Positions 7,620 to 19,197 of a DNA stretch of 64,000 bases are shown here, piece by piece. Location: assembly GCA_963830455.1 (NCBI GenBank), contig CAWHMT010000007.1:239692-303691 (forward strand). The letters run 5' to 3'. Numbering within the stretch: position 1 is the stretch's first letter; each line of letters begins with the position of its first letter. Origin of the DNA: 20CM-2-65-7 sp963830455 (GTDB lineage Bacteria > Gemmatimonadota > Gemmatimonadetes > Gemmatimonadales > GWC2-71-9). The notes beneath the pieces were generated by a model. The model was given only the letters and a program-made list of their open reading frames with translations. It was not told the DNA's origin and did no database searches. Both the position numbers and the translations under genes were made by a program.

Positions 7620-8792
7620 GTGATCAATCCGGAAGAACTCGCCAAGCACTACACTCGGTTTCGAGTCACCGAACGGATTCTTCTAACGGGCCATTCCCAT
7701 CAGGCGTGGCCCGACGTGGCATTCGAAGCGCAGCAGCAGGCGTGGCTGGACACGGCAGAGCACGTCGATGATGTGTGGGATCTCGCGTTTCAGAAGGCCA
7801 ATGAAGTGCGGCGGGGATTTGCGCGGCTGCTCGACGATACGCCCGAGCGCATTGCCCTCGCAGAAAACACACATGAGCTGGTCGTGCGCTTTCTCTCGGC
7901 GCTTCCCCTGCGCAAACGTCCTCAGCTTGTCACGACCGACGGTGAGTTTCACACGATTCGTCGCCAACTCGATCGGTTGGCCGAAGAAGGGATCGAGGTC
8001 ATCAAGGTGCCGGCGATGCCGGCAGCGACCTTGGCCGAGCGGTTGGCGATATCGGTGGACGATCGCACGGCGGCCGTGCTCGTGTCGGCAGTGCTCTACG
8101 CGAACGCGTACATCGTCCCGCATCTCAAGGTCGTCCAGGAGGCCTGCGAGCGGGTCGGCGCCGAGCTGCTGGTGGATGCCTATCACGCGATCAACGTCGT
8201 GCCGTTCTCTCTGATAGAGGAAGGGCTGGAGCAGGCGTACGTGGTTGGCGGGGGCTACAAGTACTGCCAGCTCGGCCCTGGCAACGCCTTCCTGCGGTTT
8301 CCTCAGGACACCGATCTGCGGCCGGTTGTCACGGGGTGGTTCAGCGAGTTCACCGATCTCAGCCGTTCACCAGATGGGAGTCGAGTGTCGTATGGACCGG
8401 GACCGGCGCGGTTTGCCGGCGCGACTTACGACTTCACGAGCCATTATCGGGCGGCGGCGGTGTTCAAGTTTTTCGAAGAACAGAAGCTCACGCCGCAGAA
8501 GCTGCGCGAGCTCAACCAGCATCAGATCGAGATTCTGTCGGGGGGGACCAGAAACGATGCGATAGGTGGATTTCTCGCGATCCCGGCGCCGCGGGCCGCG
8601 AAAACCCAGAAAGCACTCCGAAAGCAGAACATCTGGACCGATTATCGGGGAGACACGCTGCGCGTGGGACCAGCACCATACGTGACCGACGCCCAGCTCC
8701 GAGGCGCAGCAGCTGCGGCGATTCGGAGCATCTCCAAAGCGCCGGTCGCGGGATTTCGGTTCGCTCGCAGCACGCTCCGTCCGACACCTTGA
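7620..8792 (+). CDS. kynU: Kynureninase
   Basis: 390-residue fold-type I PLP enzyme that cleaves kynurenine to anthranilate and alanine. The PLP-binding Lys is Lys214 in GGGYKYCQLGPGNAF, and the cofactor Asp/His pair sits in LLVDAYHAINVVPFSL (Asp187, His189). ENTHELVVRFLSALP and GARFAGATYDFTS-like substrate-side segments are present. It is the last intact gene of the catabolic operon. The start is a GTG following a G-rich repeat; no strong Shine-Dalgarno is visible, so the start is moderately sure. Its product feeds the ligase at the left edge. Confidence 0.93.
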   Translation: MINPEELAKHYTRFRVTERILLTGHSHQAWPDVAFEAQQQAWLDTAEHVDDVWDLAFQKANEVRRGFARLLDDTPERIALAENTHELVVRFLSALPLRKRPQLVTTDGEFHTIRRQLDRLAEEGIEVIKVPAMPAATLAERLAISVDDRTAAVLVSAVLYANAYIVPHLKVVQEACERVGAELLVDAYHAINVVPFSLIEEGLEQAYVVGGGYKYCQLGPGNAFLRFPQDTDLRPVVTGWFSEFTDLSRSPDGSRVSYGPGPARFAGATYDFTSHYRAAAVFKFFEEQKLTPQKLRELNQHQIEILSGGTRNDAIGGFLAIPAPRAAKTQKALRKQNIWTDYRGDTLRVGPAPYVTDAQLRGAAAAAIRSISKAPVAGFRFARSTLRPTP

Positions 8793-8824
8793 CTCGGCAC
8801 CAACGCCGAGCCGACCTTGTGGTC

Positions 8825-9356
8825 ATGCCTCGTCACTCGCCTGTATACGGTGGCAGACGCGCGGGCCATGCCGACGACCGGAACCGCTACGAAACGATCG
8901 ACGGGGAGCTGGTTGTGACCCCCGCCCCATCGTTCCGACACCAGGTCGTGCTGTCTCGGCTACTCCTGGCAATGGGTGTTTACGTCGAACGCCATGAGCT
9001 CGGGTATCTGGTGGTCGGCCAGTTAGACGTTGTCTACGGACCGATGACGCTGGTAGAACCGGACGTGCTGTTCATATCGGCCAGGCGACGCGAGGTGCTA
9101 CGGAGCGAGCGGCCGGGCGCACCGGATCTGTCGTCGAAGTGCTGTCGCGAGCACGGCAGAAGAACCGCGTCGCAGCGCGCGCTGTACGGAAACGGGCGTA
9201 CGGGAATCTTGGATCGTGGACGCCGAACAGAATCGCGTGGAGATCTGGCGGACGGTGCTTGGAGGCCGAGGTGCGGAGCGATGTCGTACCGTGGCAGCCC
9301 GACACTACAATTGAGGCGTTAACGATCGACCTCTCGGCGATCTTCAGACGCGTTAA
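8825..9356 (+). pseudogene. Uma2-family (DUF820) endonuclease-like gene, frame broken several times
   Basis: The first about 90 codons read as a normal Uma2 protein: YETIDGELVVTPAPSFRHQV, then LVVGQLDVVYGPMTLVEPDVLFIS. After that the family segments VVEVLSR, IVDAEQNRVEIWRTV and DVVPWQPDTTIEALTIDL are all found but alternate between frames, needing at least four shifts. Uma2 proteins have a PD-(D/E)XK-like fold and unknown function; they are abundant in Gemmatimonadota-type and cyanobacterial genomes. The number of shifts is higher than in any neighbour, so real decay is possible, although sequence error cannot be excluded. The stop is uncertain. Confidence 0.65.
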
Positions 9357-9466
9357 GCCCCGATTACTCGTCGCACGGCTTGTTCACAATCGTCACATTC
9401 CACCCGACTCCGCGTCTACAGCACTCACACGTCGACCGAGCGTATCGCCTTCCCTTTTCAGGCGCA

Positions 9467-10082
9467 TCATGTGCACATGCGGACTTGGGACCACTGAAAT
9501 ACGATGGAATCACGGCCGACCGGGAACCAGCCAGTGCCGTCCGGCGGATGCGAGAGGTCGATCCGCAGCAAATAGCTTCCACCATCCGGGAAGAATGAGC
9601 CGGGGAGAGTGTCGAGGCGAACGACGCTGGGGCTCGACGTCGACCAACCCTCGATCGGTCGGTAGCATCCGGCGACTTGCCGCGCGACCGTGCGATCCAA
9701 CGAATACATGATCACCATGTCGTCTGCGGTTCCTGCACTGCGATCGGGACCGAATGACTCTCACCTCGAACCCATCTGCCTGGGGCGCATAAGTGATAGC
9801 GGATCCCCAAAAATCGATTGGTGGCTCTGCAGTCTCGAGCAACTCACATTCGTCTGGGTCTGAAGCGTCACACGCCGCCTTGAGAGTCACCGGCCAAGCA
9901 TTGCTATCCGCATGGAATCTCACCACTGCACCATACCAAACGCGTAACCGGACGCTCCGTCTCGATTCGTGGCGCCTCAGCGCGGGAGCCGCATAACACC
10001 AGGGACTCTGACTTCCACATGGTGGGGTTGTCAGGATAAAGAGAGCTAAGGCCACCGGGGCAGAGCGACTGATAATCGTCAC
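9467..10082 (-). CDS. Small exported protein with pseudopilin-like C-terminus, one frame break
   Basis: About 205 codons. The GTG start overlaps the tadA stop (GTGA) and is followed by a hydrophobic export signal (APVALALFILTTPPCGS). The middle has FWGSAITYAPQADGFEV, and after a one-base shift near 9757 it continues ESFGPDRSAGTADDMVIMY. The pattern D-x-W-G-x-x-I-x-Y ... GF-x-[VL]-x-S-x-GPDR-x-x-GTADD is like the C-terminal part of GspG-type major pseudopilins, where it binds calcium. There is no N-terminal prepilin motif, so I call it only an exported protein of unknown function. It reads convergently toward the Uma2 relic; the roughly 110 bp between them hold nothing I recognise. Confidence 0.55.
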
Positions 10083-10520
10083 CTCGAGGTAAGACGCTTC
10101 GCGCCGAAGAAGTCCTTGATCAGCGTGCCGCACGCCTCGGCTTCGACTCCGCCCTGGGCTTCCACCCGATGATTCAGCCGCGGATGCCGCACCAAGTCGC
10201 CTAACGACCCGCACATCCCGGCTTTCTCGTCGTACGCCCCAAACACCAGCTTCCCAACCTTCGCCAGCACGATCGCGCCGGCGCACTGCGCGCACGGCTC
10301 GAGGGTGACGTACAGAGTACAGTCGGTTAGACGGTCAGTCGCTAGCACTTCGAGCGCCCGCTCGATGGCCAGAAACTCCGGCATGATACATGGGATTTCG
10401 ACGGGCGACGGTCTCGTTATGCGCGGCAGAGACGATCTCGTCACCGCACATCACTACCGCGCCAATCGGAACCTCGTCTTTGGACGCCGCGAGCCGGGCC
10501 TGCTCCAGCGCCGCATCCAT
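10079..10520 (-). CDS. tadA: tRNA-specific adenosine deaminase, one frame break
   Basis: Deaminase that converts A34 to inosine in the tRNA-Arg(ACG) anticodon. The N-terminal ARLAASKDEVPIGAVV, then HNETVARRNP, the zinc/proton-shuttle HAEFLAIERALE and the second zinc motif LEPCAQCAGAIV are all present, but a one-base insertion (GG instead of G) near 10385 splits the gene between HNETVARRNP and HAEF. TadA is essential in most bacteria, so this shift is best read as a sequence error. The length (about 146 residues) is normal. It lies just downstream of clpB on the same strand, separated by a short ACGACGCAC repeat. Confidence 0.85.
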
Positions 10521-10528
10521 CCCTGAAT

Positions 10529-10560
10529 TACGACGCACGACGTACGACGCACGACGCACG
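10529..10560. repeat. ACGACGCAC-type tandem repeat between clpB and tadA
   Basis: Near-perfect tandem units of CGACGCACGACG type (one unit reads CGTACGACGCAC), immediately downstream of the clpB stop and upstream of the tadA start. No hairpin is obvious. Confidence 0.75.
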
Positions 10561-10564
10561 GTTG

Positions 10565-13180
<2,616 letters not shown>

Positions 13181-13231
13181 GCTCGCCCCTTAAGCAATGG
13201 TCGTGCCCCAAAAAGATGTCGAAATGACAGA

Positions 13232-13350
13232 CTGGACGGTAAGGGACGGTAGGAGACGGTAAGGGACGGTACATGAAATGAGAAGGGACGGCGAGGGTTT
13301 GACCCTTACCGTCCCTTACCGTCGCCTTACCTACCGTCCCTTACCGTCGC
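13232..13350. repeat. Facing decamer arrays (GACGGTAAGG) forming a long inverted repeat
   Basis: The left array has four GGACGGTAAGG-type units (about 13233-13271). The right array has the complementary TTACCGTCCC units (about 13302-13350), ending at the stop codon of the sorting-tail gene. The spacer is about 30 bp. The RNA from either strand could fold into a long, imperfect hairpin, so it may act as a terminator between this gene and clpB. Two related loci occur at 40.66-40.78 kb and 56.25-56.33 kb. Confidence 0.9.
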
Positions 13351-13788
13351 TTATTTCATGATGATCATCTTCTTCGTAAATCGCTTCCCATCCACGATCA
13401 GCTGGTAGATGTAGACGCCGGAGGCCGCTTCGCGGTCGGTACTCAGAACCTTCCCGTCCCAGTACGCCCAGAACTCGCACGGCGCCGACGGATTGGAGCA
13501 AGACAGCTCGAGATCCGTCATCGACTCGCCCGTGCCTTGCAGCAACGGCACGGCGACGAGCTGGGCGAGCACGTTGTAAATCTTGAGCGAGACCTTTGGC
13601 CGATGACCGTCAGCAAACAGTGCCCCGTTCAGCGTGAACGGGATCGTGGTCGCCGGGTTAAAGGGGTTCGGGTAGTTCTGTTTTAGCTCGACCAGCGGAG
13701 GCGGGGTCGCCTGCCCCAGCACTCCATCCACTCCCGCCAGTAGGCCCCCCCCAAGCCAGAGGGCCAGCACAACAGAGTACAGCTTCAT
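13351..13788 (-). CDS. Small exported protein with Por-type (T9SS-like) sorting tail
   Basis: 145 residues: signal peptide MKLYSVVLALWLGGGLLAGV, then PPLVELKQNYPNPFNPATTI and the full tail pattern VSLKIYNVLAQLV ... FWAYWDGK ... ASGVYIYQLIVDGKRFTKKM. This is the FlgD-Ig-like C-terminal sorting domain of the type IX secretion system (TIGR04183-like). Here almost nothing precedes it, so the protein is essentially a signal peptide plus tail. AGGAG about eight bases before the ATG fixes the start; an in-frame extension upstream is ignored. The role is unknown: it may be a remnant of a larger secreted protein or a stand-alone domain. Roughly 100 bp separate it from selB. Confidence 0.75.
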   Translation of the reverse strand: MKLYSVVLALWLGGGLLAGVDGVLGQATPPPLVELKQNYPNPFNPATTIPFTLNGALFADGHRPKVSLKIYNVLAQLVAVPLLQGTGESMTDLELSCSNPSAPCEFWAYWDGKVLSTDREAASGVYIYQLIVDGKRFTKKMIIMK

Positions 13789-13894
13789 CTCACCGACTCC
13801 TGGCAAACGTAAAGATGCGTTAGACCGCTCTCCTTGTTGGTACAGGGCGCGTGGTGATTGACTGAGAGAACGTAGGAATAATTCTAATCCCCTG

Positions 13895-15757
13895 TCAAGC
13901 ACGTAAAACCCTGGTATCACCCTTTCGGGCAGTGATGCCGCGACGGTCCGCCCACTCCAGCAGCGGGATCAAGTACTTGCGCGTGAGGCCCAGCCGGTCA
14001 CGAAACTGAGCCGGTGTGGCAGCCCCCAGCTCCCGCAGCGTATCCTCGACGGCCCGACGGAACTCCTCCAACGCCTGTTTCAGCGCATAGCGCTCCTGAT
14101 CTACACGCTCGACCGAGCCTTCACGCGCCAGATGCGCCAGCAGCGCCGGCACGCTCGGGTCCGAGAACTCCTTCTCGAGCTCCGCGACCGTCGGGATCTG
14201 CCAGCGCGCTTCAGCCAGGCGCTGCGCCAGGCGGCCGCCCGCTTCCCCGGCTCGTGCCTTGAGCGCCGCCTGCCATCCCGGTTTTCGGACCGCGGCGCCA
14301 CCCTCGGTCAGCTCCCACGCCTGTTTCTTGACACCATGCTCGACGAGCAGATCGAGCACCGGCCCGGGTGCGTTGACCGCCGCGCGCAACGCTTGCAGCG
14401 ACAGCCCGGGATCGAGCGGGTGCTCCTCGTGATGGCCCGCGACGACACCCGCCAGCCGCTCGATCTCCTGCGCGAGCGCGCGCCGCGCCACCAGGGTTTC
14501 CCCTACATGGAGGATGCCCTTTCCCGCCGTCTCGATAGTTCGAAGTACGTCAGAAGGCCTCACGCCCAATCGCACGGCGAGAGTCGGCACCGCGACACCC
14601 ACGAGGCCCGCTTCGTCCGCAAATCGCGCCAGTCGCTCGGCCGCCGCCTGATCCAGGGCCAGGCCGCGCTCTGAAACGCGCGGCCGCTTGGGAGGAAACG
14701 GATCGAGCACGGTGCCGCCACCAATTGTCGTGACCGGGGAAAAACTGCGCACGACGAACCGGTCACCGCCGCGGGCGACGAGCGGCTGCTCGAGCATCAG
14801 GCGAGCCAGCGCCGTCTCCCCAGGCGCGATTGCGCGAACCTGCGCCACACGCGCCAGCACTTCGGCCGTACCCAGGTGTACGCGAACCCGGGTGCGGATC
14901 GTGAGCGGTTTTTTCACTGCTGGCAGCAGCTCGAGCGCGACATCGAGGGTCTTCGTGGCGGTCCAGCCGGGCCCCGTCACCGCAACGTGCCCGCGCGCGA
15001 GCTCCTCTTTGTCGACACCGACGAGCGCGAGCGCGGTACGCCGGCCCGGCCCTGCCTGCGCCGCGTCCTGGCTGTGTACCTGGATCGACCGGACACGCAC
15101 TTCGCGGTCCAACGGCAGCAGTCGCACGAAGGAGCCGGCCGCGACGGAGCCGCTCCAGGTCGATCCGGTCACCACGGTTCCTGCACCTGGCAGCGCGAAC
15201 ACGCGGTCGATCGGCAACCGGAATAGATCGTCAACCGGGCGCTCGCGCAGGTCCTCCACAACGTCCACCAACGCCTGTTTCAGATCCTCCAGACCCTCCG
15301 ACGTGACCGCACTCACGGCCACCGGAGCGCTCCAACGGACTCGACTGCGCTCGAGTCGCGCGGCCACCTCCGTGCGGACCAGCGCGAGCCAATCGTCGTC
15401 CACGAGATCGCGTTTGGTGAGCACGGGAATGCCGCGGCGCACGCCCAGCAGCTCGACGATGGCGAGGTGTTCTTCGGTCTGCGGCATGATGCCTTCATCG
15501 GCGGCGATGACGAGCAGCGCGACGTCGATCCCGGTCGCGCCGGCGAGCATGTTCTTGACGAAACCTTCGTGACCGGGGACGTCGACGACGCTGGCTTTGA
15601 TGCCGTTGGGCAGCGGCAGCGGGGCGAAACCGAGGTCGATGGTGATGCCGCGGCGCTTCTCCTCTTCCCAGCGGTCGGTATCGACGCCGGTGAGGGCTTT
15701 CACTAGCGCAGTTTTCCCGTGATCGATGTGGCCGGCCGTGCCGACTACGAAATCCAC
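13895..15757 (-). CDS. selB: Selenocysteine-specific translation elongation factor
   Basis: EF-Tu-like GTPase with the SelB C-terminal extension, about 620 residues. G1 is GTAGHIDHGKT, G2/switch I EEEKRRGITIDLGFA, G3 VDVPGHEGFVKNM, and G4 TKRD. Domain 2 (FALPGAGTVVTGSTWSG) and domain 3 follow, then winged-helix repeats for SECIS binding, ending ARKGDTRVLRA. It delivers Sec-tRNA to UGA codons with a SECIS hairpin. The GTG giving MDFVVGTAGHID is chosen over an upstream TTG because the family usually starts one or two residues before this strand. It overlaps the recO end by 13 bp. No selA, selD, tRNA-Sec or selenoprotein is visible here. Confidence 0.93.
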   Translation of the reverse strand: MDFVVGTAGHIDHGKTALVKALTGVDTDRWEEEKRRGITIDLGFAPLPLPNGIKASVVDVPGHEGFVKNMLAGATGIDVALLVIAADEGIMPQTEEHLAIVELLGVRRGIPVLTKRDLVDDDWLALVRTEVAARLERSRVRWSAPVAVSAVTSEGLEDLKQALVDVVEDLRERPVDDLFRLPIDRVFALPGAGTVVTGSTWSGSVAAGSFVRLLPLDREVRVRSIQVHSQDAAQAGPGRRTALALVGVDKEELARGHVAVTGPGWTATKTLDVALELLPAVKKPLTIRTRVRVHLGTAEVLARVAQVRAIAPGETALARLMLEQPLVARGGDRFVVRSFSPVTTIGGGTVLDPFPPKRPRVSERGLALDQAAAERLARFADEAGLVGVAVPTLAVRLGVRPSDVLRTIETAGKGILHVGETLVARRALAQEIERLAGVVAGHHEEHPLDPGLSLQALRAAVNAPGPVLDLLVEHGVKKQAWELTEGGAAVRKPGWQAALKARAGEAGGRLAQRLAEARWQIPTVAELEKEFSDPSVPALLAHLAREGSVERVDQERYALKQALEEFRRAVEDTLRELGAATPAQFRDRLGLTRKYLIPLLEWADRRGITARKGDTRVLRA

Positions 15758-16524
15758 GAGCCTCGTTCCCAAATCTCGATCGCGCTCGTGCGCTCGTGCT
15801 TGCCGTTGCGTTGACCTTCCACTTCGCCGAGGTGCTCGCGGATGAAGCGCGCGACGAGCCGGCGGTGCGCCGCGGCGTGGGCCGCATCGAGCGCGGGGAT
15901 CTCGGCCTGCTCGTCGTTCAGGGCGAGGAGGTCATGATAGGCTTTAGCCGGTAGACGGGTGGGCGGTTTCAGGACCGGCGCAACTCGCGCACAGCACGCC
16001 GCCTTCGGCCGCGCTGAACGCCACCGTTCCCGAGACCGCGTTGCCGTCGCGCACGCACGCATCGAGCTGTGGCGCGAACCCGAGGACACCGACGAGCAGC
16101 CACAGCCAGCGCACGGCGATGGCGTCGGCGTCTGGCGGCCGCGCCCTGCGCGAGCGCATCGAGACCAAGCGATGAACGCTTCGTACGCTGCGGGCAGCGG
16201 CGCGGGCGGGGCCATTTTGAGCATCACTTCGGATAGGGCGGCGGCGCCGGCGAAGCGGCCCACGACGCCCGCCAGAGCGCGGCGCAGCTCGGTGACGTCG
16301 AACGCCGCCAGGATTTGCAGCTCGCGCGACTCTTTGTGGTAGAGCTGCGCCACGCCTTCACTCAGCGTTTCCAGCGCCGCGCCGAACGGACTCCTGGGGC
16401 GCCGCACGCCCTTCGCGATCGCGCTCTGCACGCCGTAGTCGCGCGTCGCGAGGCGCACGATTTTCGACGTTTCGCTGTAGGGGTAGGTGCGAAGAACAAT
16501 GGCTGGAGTCGAAACGAGGCTCAC
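15745..16524 (-). CDS. recO: DNA repair protein RecO, frame broken in the zinc-binding part
   Basis: The N-terminal OB domain STPAIVLRTYPYSETSKIVRL and the GVRRPRSPFG segment are intact. The C-terminal part (PAKAYHDLLALNDEQAEIP ... LVARFIREHLGE) is intact in the same frame. The middle (GLDALAQGA, AVRWLWLLVGVLGFAPQLDAC, FSAAEGGVLCASCA, which holds zinc-finger Cys pairs) is in another frame. Shifts lie near 16175, 16145 and 15970 and cancel out. RecO loads RecA with RecR at gaps. The GTG start overlaps the TonB-receptor stop (GTGA). Conservation on both sides and within the shifted part argues for sequence error. Confidence 0.85.
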   Translation of the reverse strand: MSLVSTPAIVLRTYPYSETSKIVRLATRDYGVQSAIAKGVRRPRSPFGAALETLSEGVAQLYHKESRELQILAAFDVTELRRALAGVVGRFAGAAALSEVMLKMAPPAPLPAAYEAFIAWSRCARAGRGRQTPTPSPCAGCGCSSVSSGSRHSSMRACATATRSRERWRSARPKAACCARVAPVLKPPTRLPAKAYHDLLALNDEQAEIPALDAAHAAAHRRLVARFIREHLGEVEGQRNGKHERTSAIEIWERGSWIS

Positions 16525-18412
16525 GTCGGAAATGTAATACGGCCTCCGAGCATCACCGTCCTCCCCCGCGGCTTGAACGAGGCAATCTCCGGAGACTGAT
16601 CGTCGAACGCATTCTCGACCTTGGCCGTAAACTGGATCCACGGCAGCGTGTACTCGGCCGCCACATTCACATGGGTGTACGGGTCCAGCGTCACACGCCG
16701 GCTCCCGACAGGTTGGTTGAAGTCGAGATCATCTCGACGTCCCACCCAACGCACGCCCAGGATGAGTCGAGTTTGCCCGCCCAGATGCATGCCGATCTCA
16801 GGTGCCACGCTGTGGGCCGGGCGGCGCAGCAGCGGCTTGCCCAGGCACGAACAACGCATCCGCGCTCGAATCGGCGCCGCCCGTGCTCACGTTTGTATGG
16901 AGAAAGGTGTAGCGCACAGCCACCACAAATGCCGGCGTGACCATGCCGTTCACGTCCAGCTCGACGCCGCGACTGTTCGCTCCCGGCACGTTGAAATAGG
17001 TGGTACCGCTGAAATCGATCAGATCGCGAAAGTGTTGATCGAAGTACGTCGCACCGAGGGTCCAGCGACCGCCTGCCAGCGAACGATCCACCCCCGCTTC
17101 CCAGCTCGTCGAACGCTCAGGCTGTAGATCGGGATTCCCGGTGACAAATCCTTGCGCAAAGTTCTCGAAGAAGGTCGGCTCCTTGAACCCCGTTCCCAGG
17201 GATGCGCGCAGACGCGTCTCACCACGGGGATCAACGACGATGCCGATGCGATAGGTGCCATGCGTGTCGAACTGCGAATTGTCATCGAGCCGGCCGCCCG
17301 CGGTAATCGCGACGGTCCGGGCATCGAGCACGGCCTGAGCGTACAATCCTGTGGTCCAGCGCTGCACGTCGATCGAGTCGGGGAAGGTGCCGAACGAGGC
17401 GCTGAATTCACTGCGGCCGCGCTGGCGCTCGTCTTCGTAGTCGACGCCCGCGCTCACGGAGCTCGATCCTTCGCCGTGTGGCCGCCAGGTGAGCAGCAGT
17501 CCCGCGCCGGCGCGGCGAACGTAGTCGTCACTCCAGAAGGTGCCGTCTTCCCCTGGGGAATCGGGCTCGTCGTTGAACAGCTGCCGCGCCTCACGCCAGG
17601 TGGCCTGCGTGCTCACCTCGATCGCGCCAATCGTCCGGCGCAGCGATGAGACTCGCGAGCGGACCCCGCTCGGCGCTGCGCTGGTTCGAATCGGCCGGCT
17701 GCCCCTGCCCATTTGTCGGGAAGTGGTAGAGATCGTCGCCATATCGATAGGACAGGCTCGCTTCGGTTCGCTCGTCGGGTCGGAGCCGCAGCCGGCCGCT
17801 GAGCACGCCGTTGCGGTACTCGTTGTTGACCGGATACAGTCCGTCCGAGCCGAAGCGGGACACCCGCACCGAAAGCCCTAGCGTCGGCGTGCCGCCCTCG
17901 AGGTCGACCCCGAGCTGCTTGCTCCCGTAGGTGCCCGCGCGCGCGTCCGCGCCGAGCTGCATCGGTCCCGTTCCGACACGCGTGAAGATCTGCACGACAC
18001 CGGTTACGGCGTCCGACCCATACAACACGCTGGCGGGACCGCGCACCACCTCGATGCGGTCCACGTTGTCGGTGGTGAGGTGCGCGAGGTCCAGTCCCCC
18101 GCCCGGCTGGTTCAGCGGTACCCCGTCGACCAGAACTTTCACGTAGTCGTTCTCGCCGCCGCGCATGAACAGCGAGGTCTGCCCACCGTAGCTGCCGGTC
18201 TCTACGACGTGCGCTCCGGGCACGAGCTGCAGCGCCTGGGCAACGGTTCGCAAACCGCGGGCTTCGAGATCCGCCCCGCGCAGCACCGTGGTCGCAGCCG
18301 GGACGAGGGCGGATGGCACCGCAGCACGCGTCGCCGTGACGACGACGGGCTTTAGCTCGACGGTGTCCTGGCGTTGTTGAGCGAGCGCGAGCACGAGAGC
18401 GACCACGATCAT
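16521..18412 (-). CDS. btuB: TonB-dependent cobalamin receptor (BtuB-like), two frame breaks
   Basis: Outer-membrane TonB-dependent receptor of about 630 codons. It has a signal peptide (MIVVALVLALAQQ), a TonB box-like ELKPVVVTATR, then the plug with TVAQALQLVPGAHVV, RGGENDYVKVLVDGVPLN, and VDRIEVVRGPASVLYGSDAVTGVVQI. The barrel has GTGFKEPTFFENFAQGF and LQPERSTSWEAGVD, and the last strand is EYTLPWIQFTAKVENAFDD. Single shifts occur near 17655 and 16845. It is assigned to B12 because it is coupled (ATGA) to btuD and lies under a cobalamin riboswitch. It would import cobalamin across the outer membrane using TonB energy. Confidence 0.85.
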
Positions 18413-19197
18413 GAGGCAGGCCTGGCGCGGAGCGGAATCATCTGAGGGCGATCGTCGATGGTATGCATGGCCACCGGCCATGAAAAGACCGTCTCGACGA
18501 TGTCTTGCGTCAGCACGTCCGTAGGCGCCCCGGATGCGACCGGCCGCCCCTCGCTGAGCAGGAGCAGCGAATCGGCGAAACGGGCCGCAAGGTTCAGGTC
18601 ATGCGTGATCATCAAGACGCCGAGCCCCTGCGTATCGACGAGCCCCCGCACCAGCTCGAACAGTCCCATCTCGTGCTTCAAGTCGAGCGAGACGCCAGGC
18701 TCGTCGAGCACGAGCAGCTTCGGCTCCTGGGCGAGCGCGCGCGCAATTCGCACGCGCTGGTATTCGCCCCCGGAGAGCGTCCACAGCCAGCGGCCGGCGA
18801 GCTGCTCCACGTCGCAGGCCGCGAGCGCGCGCTGGACCGCGGCGTGATCCTCCGGGCGCTCCCGGCCCCACATCGAGAGATGGGGATAGCGGCCCAGCAG
18901 CACGGTCTCGCGAACGCGCTGGGGGAAGAGGTTGTCTTCGCGTTGCGGCACCACACCCACGAGGCGCGCGAGCTCCTGACGTGGCCACGAGTGTGCCGGT
19001 CTCCCCTCGATTTCGGCGCTGCCGCGCGCAGGCGAAAGCGCTCCCAACGCGATGCGAACGAGCGTCGTCTTGCCGCTGCCGTTTGGTCCGAGCACGGCGA
19101 CGAATTGCCCTGGCTCCACCGAGAGCGAAACGCCGGCCAGCGCCTCGGCCTGCGCTCCGGCGTACGAATACCGCACGTCTTGCAGGCGCAGGGTCAT
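18409..19197 (-). CDS. btuD: Cobalamin ABC transporter ATP-binding protein
   Basis: 262-residue ABC ATPase of the iron-siderophore/cobalamin (FecE/BtuD) class. Walker A is GPNGSGKTT, the Q-loop region VVPQREDNLFPQ, signature LSGGEYQRVRIARAL, Walker B KLLVLDEPGVSLDL, and the H-loop MITHDLNLAARFAD. It powers transport through the BtuC permease. It overlaps btuC upstream and btuB downstream by ATGA, so the set is translated as one unit. Confidence 0.92.
   Translation of the reverse strand: MTLRLQDVRYSYAGAQAEALAGVSLSVEPGQFVAVLGPNGSGKTTLVRIALGALSPARGSAEIEGRPAHSWPRQELARLVGVVPQREDNLFPQRVRETVLLGRYPHLSMWGRERPEDHAAVQRALAACDVEQLAGRWLWTLSGGEYQRVRIARALAQEPKLLVLDEPGVSLDLKHEMGLFELVRGLVDTQGLGVLMITHDLNLAARFADSLLLLSEGRPVASGAPTDVLTQDIVETVFSWPVAMHTIDDRPQMIPLRARPAS

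Noticed and set aside
9357..9466. Possible terminator between the Uma2 relic and the convergent exported-protein gene
   Set aside because: No stem-loop with a T run could be found in these 110 bp.
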